This document shows, piece by piece, positions 48,591-63,100 of a stretch of 64,000 bases of DNA. The number at the start of each line of letters is the position of its first letter. Position 1 is the stretch's first letter. Where the stretch lies: positions 10,001-74,000 of the forward strand of contig JAKTNV010000261.1 in assembly GCA_022747635.1 (NCBI GenBank). Direction: 5' to 3'. The notes below the pieces were generated by a model, which had not been told where the DNA came from, did not search any database, and saw only the letters and a list, made by a program, of their open reading frames with translations. The stretch comes from Hetaerina americana. Taxonomy: Eukaryota > Arthropoda > Insecta > Odonata > Calopterygidae. The position numbers were made by a program, and so were the translations under genes.

Positions 48591-51500
48591 ACAAAACACA
48601 ACTTGGAAACATTTTTGTTTGATTTGTGTCGAGTGAGATTTTCACCTAGAACCCAAACGGGGGGGTATTGGCACTTTTCATTGAAAAATGTGAAAAATTA
48701 AATTTTCTAAAAATGAAATAAATGCCTTCTAAACACCTCAAACATTCACTCTAAAACAGAAGATTGTTTTTTTTCGCAATATTTTTAGAAATTTGGGCTC
48801 TTTTAGTAACATTAACACTTGCGCTGAAGCAACTTTTTTGCTCATTTCTTGTCTTTCAAGATTGATTCTGGGTTTTATTTTGTTTATTTGATGAAAATGA
48901 ACAACAATACACACCATGGAAACACATTTGTTTGATTTGTGTCGAGTGAGATTTTCACCTAGAACCTAAACTTTTCATGGAAAAATGTGAAAAATTAAAT
49001 TTTCTAAAAATGAAATAAATGCCTTCTAAACACCTCAAACATTCACTCTACAACTTAGGATTGTTGTTTTTCGCAATGTTTTTAGAAATTTGGGCTCTTT
49101 TAGTAACATTAACACTTGCGCTGAAGCATCTTTTATGCTCATTTCTTATCTTTCAGGATTAATTCTGGGTTTTATTTAGTTTATTTGATGAAAATAAACA
49201 ACAATACACACCATGGAAACATTTTTGTTTGATTTTTGTCGAGTGAGATTTTCACTTAGAACCCAAAGGGGGGGTATTGGCACTTTTCATGGAAAAATGT
49301 GAAAAATTAAATTTTCTAAAAATGAAATAAATGCCTTCTAAACACCTCAAACATTCACTCTAAAACTTAGGATTGTTGTTTTTCGCAAAATTTTTAGAAA
49401 TTTGGGCTCTTTTAGTAACATTAACACTTGCGCTGAAGCATCTTTTATTCTCTTTTATTGTCTTTCAGTATTTATTCTGGGTTTTATTTTGTTTATTTGA
49501 TGAAAATGAACAACAATACACAACTTGGAAACATTTTTGTTTGATTTGTGTCGAGTGAGATTTTCACCTAGAACCCAAACGGGGGGGTATTGGCACTTTT
49601 CATTGAAAAATGTGAAAAATTAAATTTTCTAAAAATGAAATAAATGCCTTCTAAACACCTCAAACATTCACTCTTAAACAGAAGATTGTTGTTTTTCGCA
49701 ATATTTTTAGAAATTTGGGCTCTTTTAGTAACATTTACACCTGGGCTGAAGCATCTTTTATGATCATTTATTGTCTTTCAGGATACATTCTGGGTTTTAT
49801 TTTGTTTATTTGATGAAAATGAACAACAATACACACCATGGAAACATTTTTGTTTGTTTTGCGTCAAGTGAGATTTTCACCTAGAACCCAAAGGGGGGGG
49901 AAAAATGTGGAAGATGTGAAAAATGTGAAAAATTAAATTTTCTAAAAATGAAAGAAATGCCTTATATACACCTCAAACATTCACTCTAAAACAGAATATT
50001 GTTGTTTTTCGCAATATTTTTAGAAATTTGGGCTCTATAAGTAACATTAACACTTGGGCTAAAGGTTCTTTTATGCTCATTTATTGTCTTTCAGGATTAA
50101 TTCTGGGTTTTTTTTTGTTTATTTGATAAAAATGAACAACAATACACACACTGGAAACATTTTTGTTTGATTTTTTTCGAGTGACATTTTCACCTTGAGT
50201 CCAAGGGGGGGTTATTGGCACATTTCATGGAAAAATGTGAAAAATTAAATTTTCTAAAAATGAAATAAATGCCTTCTAAACACCTGAAACATTCACTCTT
50301 AAACAGAAGATTGTTGTTTTTCGCATTATTTTTAGAAATTTGGGCTCTTTTAGTAACATTAACACCTGGGCTGAAGCATCTTTTATGATCTTTTATTGTC
50401 TTTCAGGATTCATTCTGGGTTTTATTTTGTTTATTTGATGAAAATGAACAACAATACACACCTTGGATACATTTTTATTTGATTTGTGTCGAGTGAGATT
50501 TTCACCTAGAACCTAAAGGGGGGGGTATTGGCGCTTTTCATGGAAAAATGTGAAAAATTAAATTTTCTAAAAATGAAATAAATGCCTTCTAAACACCTCA
50601 AACATTCACTCTAAAACAGAAGATTGTTGTTTTTCGCAATATTTTTAGAAATTTGGGCTTTTTTAGTAACATTTACACCTGGGCTGAAGCATGTTTTATG
50701 ATCATTTATTGTCTTTCAGGATACATTCTGGGTTTTATTTTGTTTATTTCATGAAAATGAACAACAATACACACCTTGGATACATTTTTGTTTGATTTGT
50801 GTCGAGTGAGATTTTCACCTAGAACCAAAAGGGGGGGTATTTGCACTTTTCATGGAAAAATGTGAAAAATTAAATTTTCTAAAAATGAAATAAATGCCTT
50901 CTAAACACCTCAAACATTCACTCTAAAACAGAAGATTGTTGTTTTTCGCAATATTTTTAGAAATTTGGGCTCTTTTAGTAAAATTAAAACTTGCGCTGAA
51001 GCATCTTTAATGCTCATTTCATGTCTTTCAGGATACATTCTGGGTTTTATTTTGTTTATTTGATGGAAATGAACAACAATACACACCAGTGAAACATTTT
51101 TGTTTGATATGTGTCCAGTTAGATTTTCACCTAGAACCCAAAGGGGGGGGTATTGGCACTTTTCATGGAAAAATGTGAAAAATTAAATTTTCTAAAAATG
51201 AAATAAATGCCTTCTAAACACCTCAAACATTCACTCTAAAACAGAAGATTGTTATTTTCCGCAATATTTTTAGAAATTTGGGCTCTTTTAGTAACATAAA
51301 CACTTGGGCTGAAGCATCTTTTATGATCTTTTATTGTCTTTCAGGATTCATTCTGGGTTTTATTTTGTTTATTTGATGAAAATGAACAACAATACACACC
51401 TTGGATACATTTTTGTTTGATTTGTGTCGAGTGAGATTTTCACCCAGAACCCAAAGGGGGGGGTATTGGCACTTTTCATGGAAAAATTTGAAAAATTAAA

Positions 51501-51974
51501 TTTTCTAAAAATGAAATAAATGCCTTCTAAACACCTCAAACATTCACTCTTAAACAGAAGATTGTTGTTTTTCGCAATATTTTTAGAAATTTGGGCTTTT
51601 TTAGTAACATTAACACTTTCGCAGAAGCAACTTTTATACTTATTTCTTGTCTTTCAAGATTAATTCTGGGTTTTATTTTGTTTATTTGATGAAAATGAAC
51701 AACAATACACACCATGGAAACATTTTTGTTTGATTTGTGTCGAGTGAGATATTCACCTAGAACCCACATGGGGGGGTATTGGCACTTTTTATGGAAAAAT
51801 GTGAAAAATTAAATTTTCTAAAAATAAATGAAATGCCTTCTTAACACCTCAAACATTCACTCTAAAACAGAAGATTGTTGTTTTTCGCAATATTTTTAGA
51901 AATTTGGGCTCTTTTAGTAACATTAGCACCTGGGCTGAAGCATCTTTTATGATCTTTTTTTGTCTTTTAGGATT

Positions 51975-54900
51975 CATTCTGGGTTTTATTTTGTTTATTT
52001 GATGAAAATGAACAACAATACACACCTTGGATACATTTTTGTTTGATTTGTAACGAGTGAGATTTTCACCTAGAACACATAGGGGGGGGTATTGGCACTT
52101 TTCATGGAAAAATGTGAAAAATTAAATTTTCTAAAAATGAAATAAATGCCTTCTAAACACCTCAAACATTCACTCTAAAACAAAAGATTGTTGTTTTTCG
52201 CAATATTTTTAGAAATTTGGGCTCTTTTAGTAACATTTACTCCTTGGCTGAAGCATCTTTTATGATCATTTATTGTCTTTCAGGATACATTCTGGGTTTT
52301 ATTTCTTTTATTTGATGAAAATGAACAACAATACACACCTTGGATACATTTTTGTTTGGTTTGCGTCGAGTGAGATTTTCACCTAGAACACATAGGGGGG
52401 GGTATTGGCACTTTTCATGGAAAAATGTGAAAAATTAAATTTTCTAAAAATGAAATAAATGCCTTCTAAACACCTCAAACATTCACTCTAAAACAAAAGA
52501 TTGTTGTTTTTCGCAATATTTTTAGAAATTTGGGCTCTTTTAGTAACATTAAAACTTGCGCTGAAGCATCTTTTATGCTCATTTCATGTCTTTCAGGATA
52601 CATTCTGGGTTTTATTTTGTTTATTTGATGGAAATGAACAACAATACACCCCAGTGAAACATTTTTGTTTGATATGTGTCCAGTTAGATTTTCACCTAGA
52701 ACCCAAAGGGGGGGGTATTGGCACTTTTCATGAAAAAATGTGAAAAATTAAATTTTCAAAAAATGAAATAAATGCCTTCTAAACACCTCAAACATTCACT
52801 CTAAAACAGAAGATTGTTATTTTCCGCAATATTTTTAGAAATTTGGGCTCTTTTAGTAACATTAACACTTGGGCTGAAGCATCTTTTATGACCTTTTATT
52901 GTCTTTCAGGATTCATTCTGGGTTTTATTTTGTTTATTTGATGAAAATGAACAACAATACACACCTTGGATACATTTTTGTTTGATTTGTGTCGAGTGAG
53001 ATTTTCACCCAGAACCCTAAGGGGGGGGATTGGCACTTTTCATGGAAAAATTTGAAAAATTAAATTTTCTAAAAATGAAATAAATGCCTTTTAAACACCT
53101 CAAACATTAACTCCTAAACAGAAGATTGTTGTTTTTCGCAATATTTTTAGAAATTTGGGCTTTTTTAGTAACATTAACACTTTCGCAGAAGCAACTTTTA
53201 TACTTATTTCTTGTCTTTCAAGATTAATTCTGGGTTTTATTTTGTTTATTTGATGAAAATGAACAACAATACACACCATGGAAACATTTTTGTTTGATTT
53301 GTGTCGAGTGAGATATTCACCTAGAACCCACATGGGGGGGTATTGGCACTTTTTATGGAAAAATGTGAAAAATTAAATTTTCTAAAAATAAATGAAATGC
53401 CTTCTTAACACCTCAAACATTCACTCTAAAACAGAAGATTGTTGTTTTTCGCAATATTTTTAGAAATTTGGGCTCTTTTAGTAACATTAACACCTGGGCT
53501 GAAGCATCTTTTATGATCTTTTATTGTCTATTAGGATTCATTCTGGGTTTTATTTTGTTTATTTGATGAAAATGAACAACAATACACACCTTGGATACAT
53601 TTTTGTTTGATTTGTATCGAGTGAGATTTTCACCTAGAACACATAGGGGGGGGGTATTGGCACTTTTCATGGAAAAATGTGAAAAATTAAATTTTCTAAA
53701 AATGAAATAAATGCCTTCTAAACACCTCAAACATTCACTCTAAAACAGAAGATTGTGGTTTTTCGCAATGTTTTTAGGAATTTGGACTCTTTTAGTAACA
53801 TTAACACTTGCGCTGAAGCAACTTTTATGCTCATTTCTTGTCTTTCAGGATTAATTCTGGGTTTTATTTTGTATATTTGATGAAAATGAACAACAATACA
53901 CACCATGGAAACATTTTTGTTTGGTTTGCGTCGAGTGAGATTTTCACCTAGAACCCAAAGGGGGGGGTATTGGCACTTTTCATGGAAAAATGTGAAAAAT
54001 TAAATTTTCTAAAAATGAAATAAATGCCTTCTAAACACCTCAAACATTCACTCTAAAACAGAAGATTGTGGTTTTTCGCAATGTTTTTAGAAATTTGGGC
54101 TCTTTTAGTAACATTAACACTTGCGCTGAAGCAACTTTTATGCTCATTTCTCGTCTTTCAGGATTAATTCTGGGTTTCATTTTGTTTATTTGATGAAAAT
54201 GAACAACAATACACACCATGGAAACATTTTTGTTTGATTTGCGTCAAGTGAGATTTTCACCTAGAACCCAAAGGGGGGGGAAAAATGTGGAAGATGTGAA
54301 AAATGTGAAAAATGTGAAAAATTAAATTTTCTAAAAATGAAAGAAATGCCTTATATACACCTCAAACATTCACTCTAAAACAGAATATTGTTGTTTTTCG
54401 CAATATTTTTAGAAATTTGGGCTGTATAAGTAACATTTACACCTGGGCTGAAGGATCTTTTATGCTCATTTATTGTCTTTCAGGATTAATTCTGGGTTTT
54501 TTTTTGTTTATTTGATAAAAATGAACAATACACACCATGGAAACATTTTTGTTTGATTTGTGTCGAGTGAGATTTTCACCTAGAACCCAAAGGGGGGTTT
54601 TTGGCACTTTTCATGGAAAAATGTGAAAAATTAAATTTTCTAAAAATGAAATAAATGCCTTCTAAACACCTCAAACATTCACTCTAAAACAGAATATTGT
54701 TGTTTTTCGCAATATTTTTAGAAATTTGGGCTCTATAAGTAACATTAACACTTGGGCTGAAGGATCTTTTATGCTCATTTATTGTCTTTCAGGATTAATT
54801 CTGGGTTTTTTTTTGTTTATTTGATGAAAATGAACAACAATACACACCATGGAAACATTTTTGTTTGATTTGTGTCGAGTGAGATTTTCACCTAGAACCC

Positions 54901-57900
54901 AAGGGGGGGTTATTGGCACTTTTCATGGAAAAATGAGAAAAATTAAATTTTCTAAAAGTAAATGAAATGCCTTCTTAACACCTCAAACATTCACTCTAAA
55001 ACAGAAGATTGTTGTTTTTCGCAATATTTTTAGAAATTTGGACTCTTTTAGTAACATTAACACTTGCGCTGAAGCAACTTTTATGCTCATTTCTTGTCTT
55101 TCAGGATTAATTCTGGGTTTTATTTTGTTTATTTGATGAAAATGAACAACAATACACACCATGGAAACATTTTTGTTTGATTTGCGTCGAGTGAGATTTT
55201 CACCTAGAACCCACAGGGGGGGGTATTGGCACTTTTTATGGAAAAATGTGAAAAATTAAATTTTCTAAAAATAAATGAAATGCCTTCTTAACACCTCAAA
55301 TATTAACTTTAAAACAGAAGATTGTTGTTTTTCGCAATATTTTTAGAAATTTGGGCTCTTTTAGTAACATAAGCACCTGGGCTGAAGCATCTTTTATGAT
55401 CTTTTATTGTCTTTTAGGATTCATTCTGGGTTTAATTTTGTTTATTTGATGAAAATGAACAACAATACACACCTTGGATACCTTTTTTTTTGATTTGTAT
55501 TGAGTGAGATTTTCACCTAGAACACATAGGGGGGGGTATTGGCACTTTTCATGGAAAAATGTGAAAAATTAAATTTTCTAAAAATGAAATAAATGCCTTC
55601 TAAACACCTCAAACATTCACTCTAAAACAGAAGATTGTGGTTTTTCGCAATGTTTTTAGAAATTTGGGCTCTTGTAGTAACATTAACACTTGCGCTGAAG
55701 CAACTTTTATGCTCATTTCTTGTCTTTCAGGATTAATTCTGGGTTTCATTTTGTTTATTTGATGAAAATGAACAACAATACACACCATGGAAACATTTTT
55801 GTTTGATTTGCGTCAAGTGGGATTTTCACCTAGAACCCAAAGGGGGGGGAAAAATGTGGAAGATGTGAAAAATGTGAAAAATGTAAAAAATTAAATTTTC
55901 TAAAAATGAAAGAAATGCCTTATATACACCTCAAACATTCACTCTAAAACAGAATATTGTTGTTTTTCGCAATATTTTTAGAAATTTGGGCTGTATAAGT
56001 AACATTTACACCTGGGCTGAAGGATCTTTTATGCTCATTTATTGTCTTTCAGGATTAATTCTGGGTTTTTTTTTGTTTATTTGATAAAAATGAACAACAA
56101 TACACACCATGGAAACATTTTTGTTTGATTTGTGTCGAGTGAGATTTTCACCTAGAACCCAAAGGGGGGTTTTTGGCACTTTTCATGGAAAAATGTGAAA
56201 AATTAAATTTTCTAAAAATGAAATAAATGCCTACTAAACACCTCAAACATTCACTCTAAAACAGAATATTGTTGTTTTTCGCAATATTTTTAGAAATTTG
56301 GGCTCTATAAGTAACATTAACACTTGGGCTGAAGGATCTTTTATGCTCATTTATTGTCTTTCAGGATTAATTCTGGGTTTTTTTTTGTTTATTTGATGAA
56401 AATGAACAACAATACACACCATGGAAACATTTTTGTTTGATTTGTGTCGAGTGAGATTTTCACCTAGAACCCAAGGGGGGGTTATTGGCACTTTTCATGG
56501 AAAAATGAGAAAAATTAAATTTTCTAAAAATGAAATAAATGCCTTCTTAACACCTCAAACATTCACTCTAAAACAGAAGATTGTTGTTTTTCGCAATATT
56601 TTTAGAAATTTGGACTCTTTTAGTAACATTAACACTTGCGCTGAAGCAACTTTTATGCTCATTTCTTGTCTTTCAGGATTAATTCTGGGTTTTATTTTGT
56701 TTATTTGATGAAAATGAACAACAAAACACAACTTGGAAACATTTTTGTTTGATTTGTGTCGAGTGAGATTTTCACCTAGAACCCAAACGGGGGGGTATTG
56801 GCACTTTTCATTGAAAAATGTGAAAAATTAAATTTTCTAAAAATGAAATAAATGCCTTCTAAACACCTCAAACATTCACTCTAAAACAGAAGATTGTTTT
56901 TTTTCGCAATATTTTTAGAAATTTGGGCTCTTTTAGTAACATTAACACTTGCGCTGAAGCAACTTTTTTGCTCATTTCTTGTCTTTCAAGATTGATTCTG
57001 GGTTTTATTTTGTTTATTTGATGAAAATGAACAACAATACACACCATGGAAACATTTTTGTTTGATTTGTGTCGAGTGAGATTTTCACCTAGAACCTAAA
57101 CTTTTCATGGAAAAATGTGAAAAATTAAATTTTCTAAAAATGAAATAAATGCCTTCTAAACACCTCAAACATTCACTCTACAACTTAGGATTGTTGTTTT
57201 TCGCAATGTTTTTAGAAATTTGGGCTCTTTTAGTAACATTAACACTTGCGCTGAAGCATCTTTTATGCTCATTTCTTATCTTTCAGGATTAATTCTGGGT
57301 TTTATTTAGTTTATTTGATGAAAATAAACAACAATACACACCATGGAAACATTTTTGTTTGATTTTTGTCGAGTGAGATTTTCACTTAGAACCCAAAGGG
57401 GGGGTATTGGCACTTTTCATGGAAAAATGTGAAAAATTAAATTTTCTAAAAATGAAATAAATGCCTTCTAAACACCTCAAACATTCACTCTAAAACTTAG
57501 GATTGTTGTTTTTCGCAAAATTTTTAGAAATTTGGGCTCTTTTAGTAACATTAACACTTGCGCTGAAGCATCTTTTATTCTCTTTTATTGTCTTTCAGTA
57601 TTTATTCTGGGTTTTATTTTGTTTATTTGATGAAAATGAACAACAATACACAACTTGGAAACATTTTTGTTTGATTTGTGTCGAGTGAGATTTTCACCTA
57701 GAACCCAAACGGGGGGGTATTGGCACTTTTCATTGAAAAATGTGAAAAATTAAATTTTCTAAAAATGAAATAAATGCCTTCTAAACACCTCAAACATTCA
57801 CTCTTAAACAGAAGATTGTTGTTTTTCGCAATATTTTTAGAAATTTGGGCTCTTTTAGTAACATTTACACCTGGGCTGAAGCATCTTTTATGATCATTTA

Positions 57901-60104
57901 TTGTCTTTCAGGATACATTCTGGGTTTTATTTTGTTTATTTGATGAAAATGAACAACAATACACACCATGGAAACATTTTTGTTTGTTTTGCGTCAAGTG
58001 AGATTTTCACCTAGAACCCAAAGGGGGGGGAAAAATGTGGAAGATGTGAAAAATGTGAAAAATTAAATTTTCTAAAAATGAAAGAAATGCCTTATATACA
58101 CCTCAAACATTCACTCTAAAACAGAATATTGTTGTTTTTCGCAATATTTTTAGAAATTTGGGCTCTATAAGTAACATTAACACTTGGGCTAAAGGTTCTT
58201 TTATGCTCATTTATTGTCTTTCAGGATTAATTCTGGGTTTTTTTTTGTTTATTTGATAAAAATGAACAACAATACACACACTGGAAACATTTTTGTTTGA
58301 TTTTTTTCGAGTGACATTTTCACCTTGAGTCCAAGGGGGGGTTATTGGCACATTTCATGGAAAAATGTGAAAAATTAAATTTTCTAAAAATGAAATAAAT
58401 GCCTTCTAAACACCTGAAACATTCACTCTTAAACAGAAGATTGTTGTTTTTCGCATTATTTTTAGAAATTTGGGCTCTTTTAGTAACATTAACACCTGGG
58501 CTGAAGCATCTTTTATGATCTTTTATTGTCTTTCAGGATTCATTCTGGGTTTTATTTTGTTTATTTGATGAAAATGAACAACAATACACACCTTGGATAC
58601 ATTTTTATTTGATTTGTGTCGAGTGAGATTTTCACCTAGAACCTAAAGGGGGGGGTATTGGCGCTTTTCATGGAAAAATGTGAAAAATTAAATTTTCTAA
58701 AAATGAAATAAATGCCTTCTAAACACCTCAAACATTCACTCTAAAACAGAAGATTGTTGTTTTTCGCAATATTTTTAGAAATTTGGGCTTTTTTAGTAAC
58801 ATTTACACCTGGGCTGAAGCATGTTTTATGATCATTTATTGTCTTTCAGGATACATTCTGGGTTTTATTTTGTTTATTTCATGAAAATGAACAACAATAC
58901 ACACCTTGGATACATTTTTGTTTGATTTGTGTCGAGTGAGATTTTCACCTAGAACCAAAAGGGGGGGTATTTGCACTTTTCATGGAAAAATGTGAAAAAT
59001 TAAATTTTCTAAAAATGAAATAAATGCCTTCTAAACACCTCAAACATTCACTCTAAAACAGAAGATTGTTGTTTTTCGCAATATTTTTAGAAATTTGGGC
59101 TCTTTTAGTAAAATTAAAACTTGCGCTGAAGCATCTTTAATGCTCATTTCATGTCTTTCAGGATACATTCTGGGTTTTATTTTGTTTATTTGATGGAAAT
59201 GAACAACAATACACACCAGTGAAACATTTTTGTTTGATATGTGTCCAGTTAGATTTTCACCTAGAACCCAAAGGGGGGGGTATTGGCACTTTTCATGGAA
59301 AAATGTGAAAAATTAAATTTTCTAAAAATGAAATAAATGCCTTCTAAACACCTCAAACATTCACTCTAAAACAGAAGATTGTTATTTTCCGCAATATTTT
59401 TAGAAATTTGGGCTCTTTTAGTAACATAAACACTTGGGCTGAAGCATCTTTTATGATCTTTTATTGTCTTTCAGGATTCATTCTGGGTTTTATTTTGTTT
59501 ATTTGATGAAAATGAACAACAATACACACCTTGGATACATTTTTGTTTGATTTGTGTCGAGTGAGATTTTCACCCAGAACCCAAAGGGGGGGGTATTGGC
59601 ACTTTTCATGGAAAAATTTGAAAAATTAAATTTTCTAAAAATGAAATAAATGCCTTCTAAACACCTCAAACATTCACTCTTAAACAGAAGATTGTTGTTT
59701 TTCGCAATATTTTTAGAAATTTGGGCTTTTTTAGTAACATTAACACTTTCGCAGAAGCAACTTTTATACTTATTTCTTGTCTTTCAAGATTAATTCTGGG
59801 TTTTATTTTGTTTATTTGATGAAAATGAACAACAATACACACCATGGAAACATTTTTGTTTGATTTGTGTCGAGTGAGATATTCACCTAGAACCCACATG
59901 GGGGGGTATTGGCACTTTTTATGGAAAAATGTGAAAAATTAAATTTTCTAAAAATAAATGAAATGCCTTCTTAACACCTCAAACATTCACTCTAAAACAG
60001 AAGATTGTTGTTTTTCGCAATATTTTTAGAAATTTGGGCTCTTTTAGTAACATTAGCACCTGGGCTGAAGCATCTTTTATGATCTTTTTTTGTCTTTTAG
60101 GATT
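51975..60104 (+). repeat. 8.13-kb higher-order repeat, copy 2
   Basis: A complete 8,130-bp copy. Compared with copy 3 over the part that can be seen, the one difference I noticed is a T run near 54,500 (9 versus 10). The junction with copy 1 falls inside a monomer, in the GGATTCATTC region, so units join in register as expected from unequal crossing-over. Confidence 0.9.
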
Positions 60105-63100
60105 CATTCTGGGTTTTATTTTGTTTATTTGATGAAAATGAACAACAATACACACCTTGGATACATTTTTGTTTGATTTGTAACGAGTGAGATTTTCACC
60201 TAGAACACATAGGGGGGGGTATTGGCACTTTTCATGGAAAAATGTGAAAAATTAAATTTTCTAAAAATGAAATAAATGCCTTCTAAACACCTCAAACATT
60301 CACTCTAAAACAAAAGATTGTTGTTTTTCGCAATATTTTTAGAAATTTGGGCTCTTTTAGTAACATTTACTCCTTGGCTGAAGCATCTTTTATGATCATT
60401 TATTGTCTTTCAGGATACATTCTGGGTTTTATTTCTTTTATTTGATGAAAATGAACAACAATACACACCTTGGATACATTTTTGTTTGGTTTGCGTCGAG
60501 TGAGATTTTCACCTAGAACACATAGGGGGGGGTATTGGCACTTTTCATGGAAAAATGTGAAAAATTAAATTTTCTAAAAATGAAATAAATGCCTTCTAAA
60601 CACCTCAAACATTCACTCTAAAACAAAAGATTGTTGTTTTTCGCAATATTTTTAGAAATTTGGGCTCTTTTAGTAACATTAAAACTTGCGCTGAAGCATC
60701 TTTTATGCTCATTTCATGTCTTTCAGGATACATTCTGGGTTTTATTTTGTTTATTTGATGGAAATGAACAACAATACACCCCAGTGAAACATTTTTGTTT
60801 GATATGTGTCCAGTTAGATTTTCACCTAGAACCCAAAGGGGGGGGTATTGGCACTTTTCATGAAAAAATGTGAAAAATTAAATTTTCAAAAAATGAAATA
60901 AATGCCTTCTAAACACCTCAAACATTCACTCTAAAACAGAAGATTGTTATTTTCCGCAATATTTTTAGAAATTTGGGCTCTTTTAGTAACATTAACACTT
61001 GGGCTGAAGCATCTTTTATGACCTTTTATTGTCTTTCAGGATTCATTCTGGGTTTTATTTTGTTTATTTGATGAAAATGAACAACAATACACACCTTGGA
61101 TACATTTTTGTTTGATTTGTGTCGAGTGAGATTTTCACCCAGAACCCTAAGGGGGGGGATTGGCACTTTTCATGGAAAAATTTGAAAAATTAAATTTTCT
61201 AAAAATGAAATAAATGCCTTTTAAACACCTCAAACATTAACTCCTAAACAGAAGATTGTTGTTTTTCGCAATATTTTTAGAAATTTGGGCTTTTTTAGTA
61301 ACATTAACACTTTCGCAGAAGCAACTTTTATACTTATTTCTTGTCTTTCAAGATTAATTCTGGGTTTTATTTTGTTTATTTGATGAAAATGAACAACAAT
61401 ACACACCATGGAAACATTTTTGTTTGATTTGTGTCGAGTGAGATATTCACCTAGAACCCACATGGGGGGGTATTGGCACTTTTTATGGAAAAATGTGAAA
61501 AATTAAATTTTCTAAAAATAAATGAAATGCCTTCTTAACACCTCAAACATTCACTCTAAAACAGAAGATTGTTGTTTTTCGCAATATTTTTAGAAATTTG
61601 GGCTCTTTTAGTAACATTAACACCTGGGCTGAAGCATCTTTTATGATCTTTTATTGTCTATTAGGATTCATTCTGGGTTTTATTTTGTTTATTTGATGAA
61701 AATGAACAACAATACACACCTTGGATACATTTTTGTTTGATTTGTATCGAGTGAGATTTTCACCTAGAACACATAGGGGGGGGGTATTGGCACTTTTCAT
61801 GGAAAAATGTGAAAAATTAAATTTTCTAAAAATGAAATAAATGCCTTCTAAACACCTCAAACATTCACTCTAAAACAGAAGATTGTGGTTTTTCGCAATG
61901 TTTTTAGGAATTTGGACTCTTTTAGTAACATTAACACTTGCGCTGAAGCAACTTTTATGCTCATTTCTTGTCTTTCAGGATTAATTCTGGGTTTTATTTT
62001 GTATATTTGATGAAAATGAACAACAATACACACCATGGAAACATTTTTGTTTGGTTTGCGTCGAGTGAGATTTTCACCTAGAACCCAAAGGGGGGGGTAT
62101 TGGCACTTTTCATGGAAAAATGTGAAAAATTAAATTTTCTAAAAATGAAATAAATGCCTTCTAAACACCTCAAACATTCACTCTAAAACAGAAGATTGTG
62201 GTTTTTCGCAATGTTTTTAGAAATTTGGGCTCTTTTAGTAACATTAACACTTGCGCTGAAGCAACTTTTATGCTCATTTCTCGTCTTTCAGGATTAATTC
62301 TGGGTTTCATTTTGTTTATTTGATGAAAATGAACAACAATACACACCATGGAAACATTTTTGTTTGATTTGCGTCAAGTGAGATTTTCACCTAGAACCCA
62401 AAGGGGGGGGAAAAATGTGGAAGATGTGAAAAATGTGAAAAATGTGAAAAATTAAATTTTCTAAAAATGAAAGAAATGCCTTATATACACCTCAAACATT
62501 CACTCTAAAACAGAATATTGTTGTTTTTCGCAATATTTTTAGAAATTTGGGCTGTATAAGTAACATTTACACCTGGGCTGAAGGATCTTTTATGCTCATT
62601 TATTGTCTTTCAGGATTAATTCTGGGTTTTTTTTTTGTTTATTTGATAAAAATGAACAATACACACCATGGAAACATTTTTGTTTGATTTGTGTCGAGTG
62701 AGATTTTCACCTAGAACCCAAAGGGGGGTTTTTGGCACTTTTCATGGAAAAATGTGAAAAATTAAATTTTCTAAAAATGAAATAAATGCCTTCTAAACAC
62801 CTCAAACATTCACTCTAAAACAGAATATTGTTGTTTTTCGCAATATTTTTAGAAATTTGGGCTCTATAAGTAACATTAACACTTGGGCTGAAGGATCTTT
62901 TATGCTCATTTATTGTCTTTCAGGATTAATTCTGGGTTTTTTTTTGTTTATTTGATGAAAATGAACAACAATACACACCATGGAAACATTTTTGTTTGAT
63001 TTGTGTCGAGTGAGATTTTCACCTAGAACCCAAGGGGGGGTTATTGGCACTTTTCATGGAAAAATGAGAAAAATTAAATTTTCTAAAAGTAAATGAAATG

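Larger units (their letters stand above)
43844..51974 (+). repeat. 8.13-kb higher-order repeat, copy 1 (26 monomers)
   Basis: From 43,844 the sequence matches positions 8,131 bases further on almost base for base. I counted 26 occurrences of the CGCAAT landmark in the unit, which gives a mean of 312.7 bp. The differences I noticed from copy 2 are a T run near 46,675 (10 versus 9) and AACACATTTG versus AACATTTTTG near 48,921. The unit contains the 5-monomer sub-duplication at 45.9/47.5 kb and the ATTCTCTTTTATTG series. Upstream of 43,844 the match to the unit end is lost (CTTTCAGGATAC versus CTTTTAGGATTC), which fixes the left boundary. It is a recent tandem amplification. Confidence 0.9.
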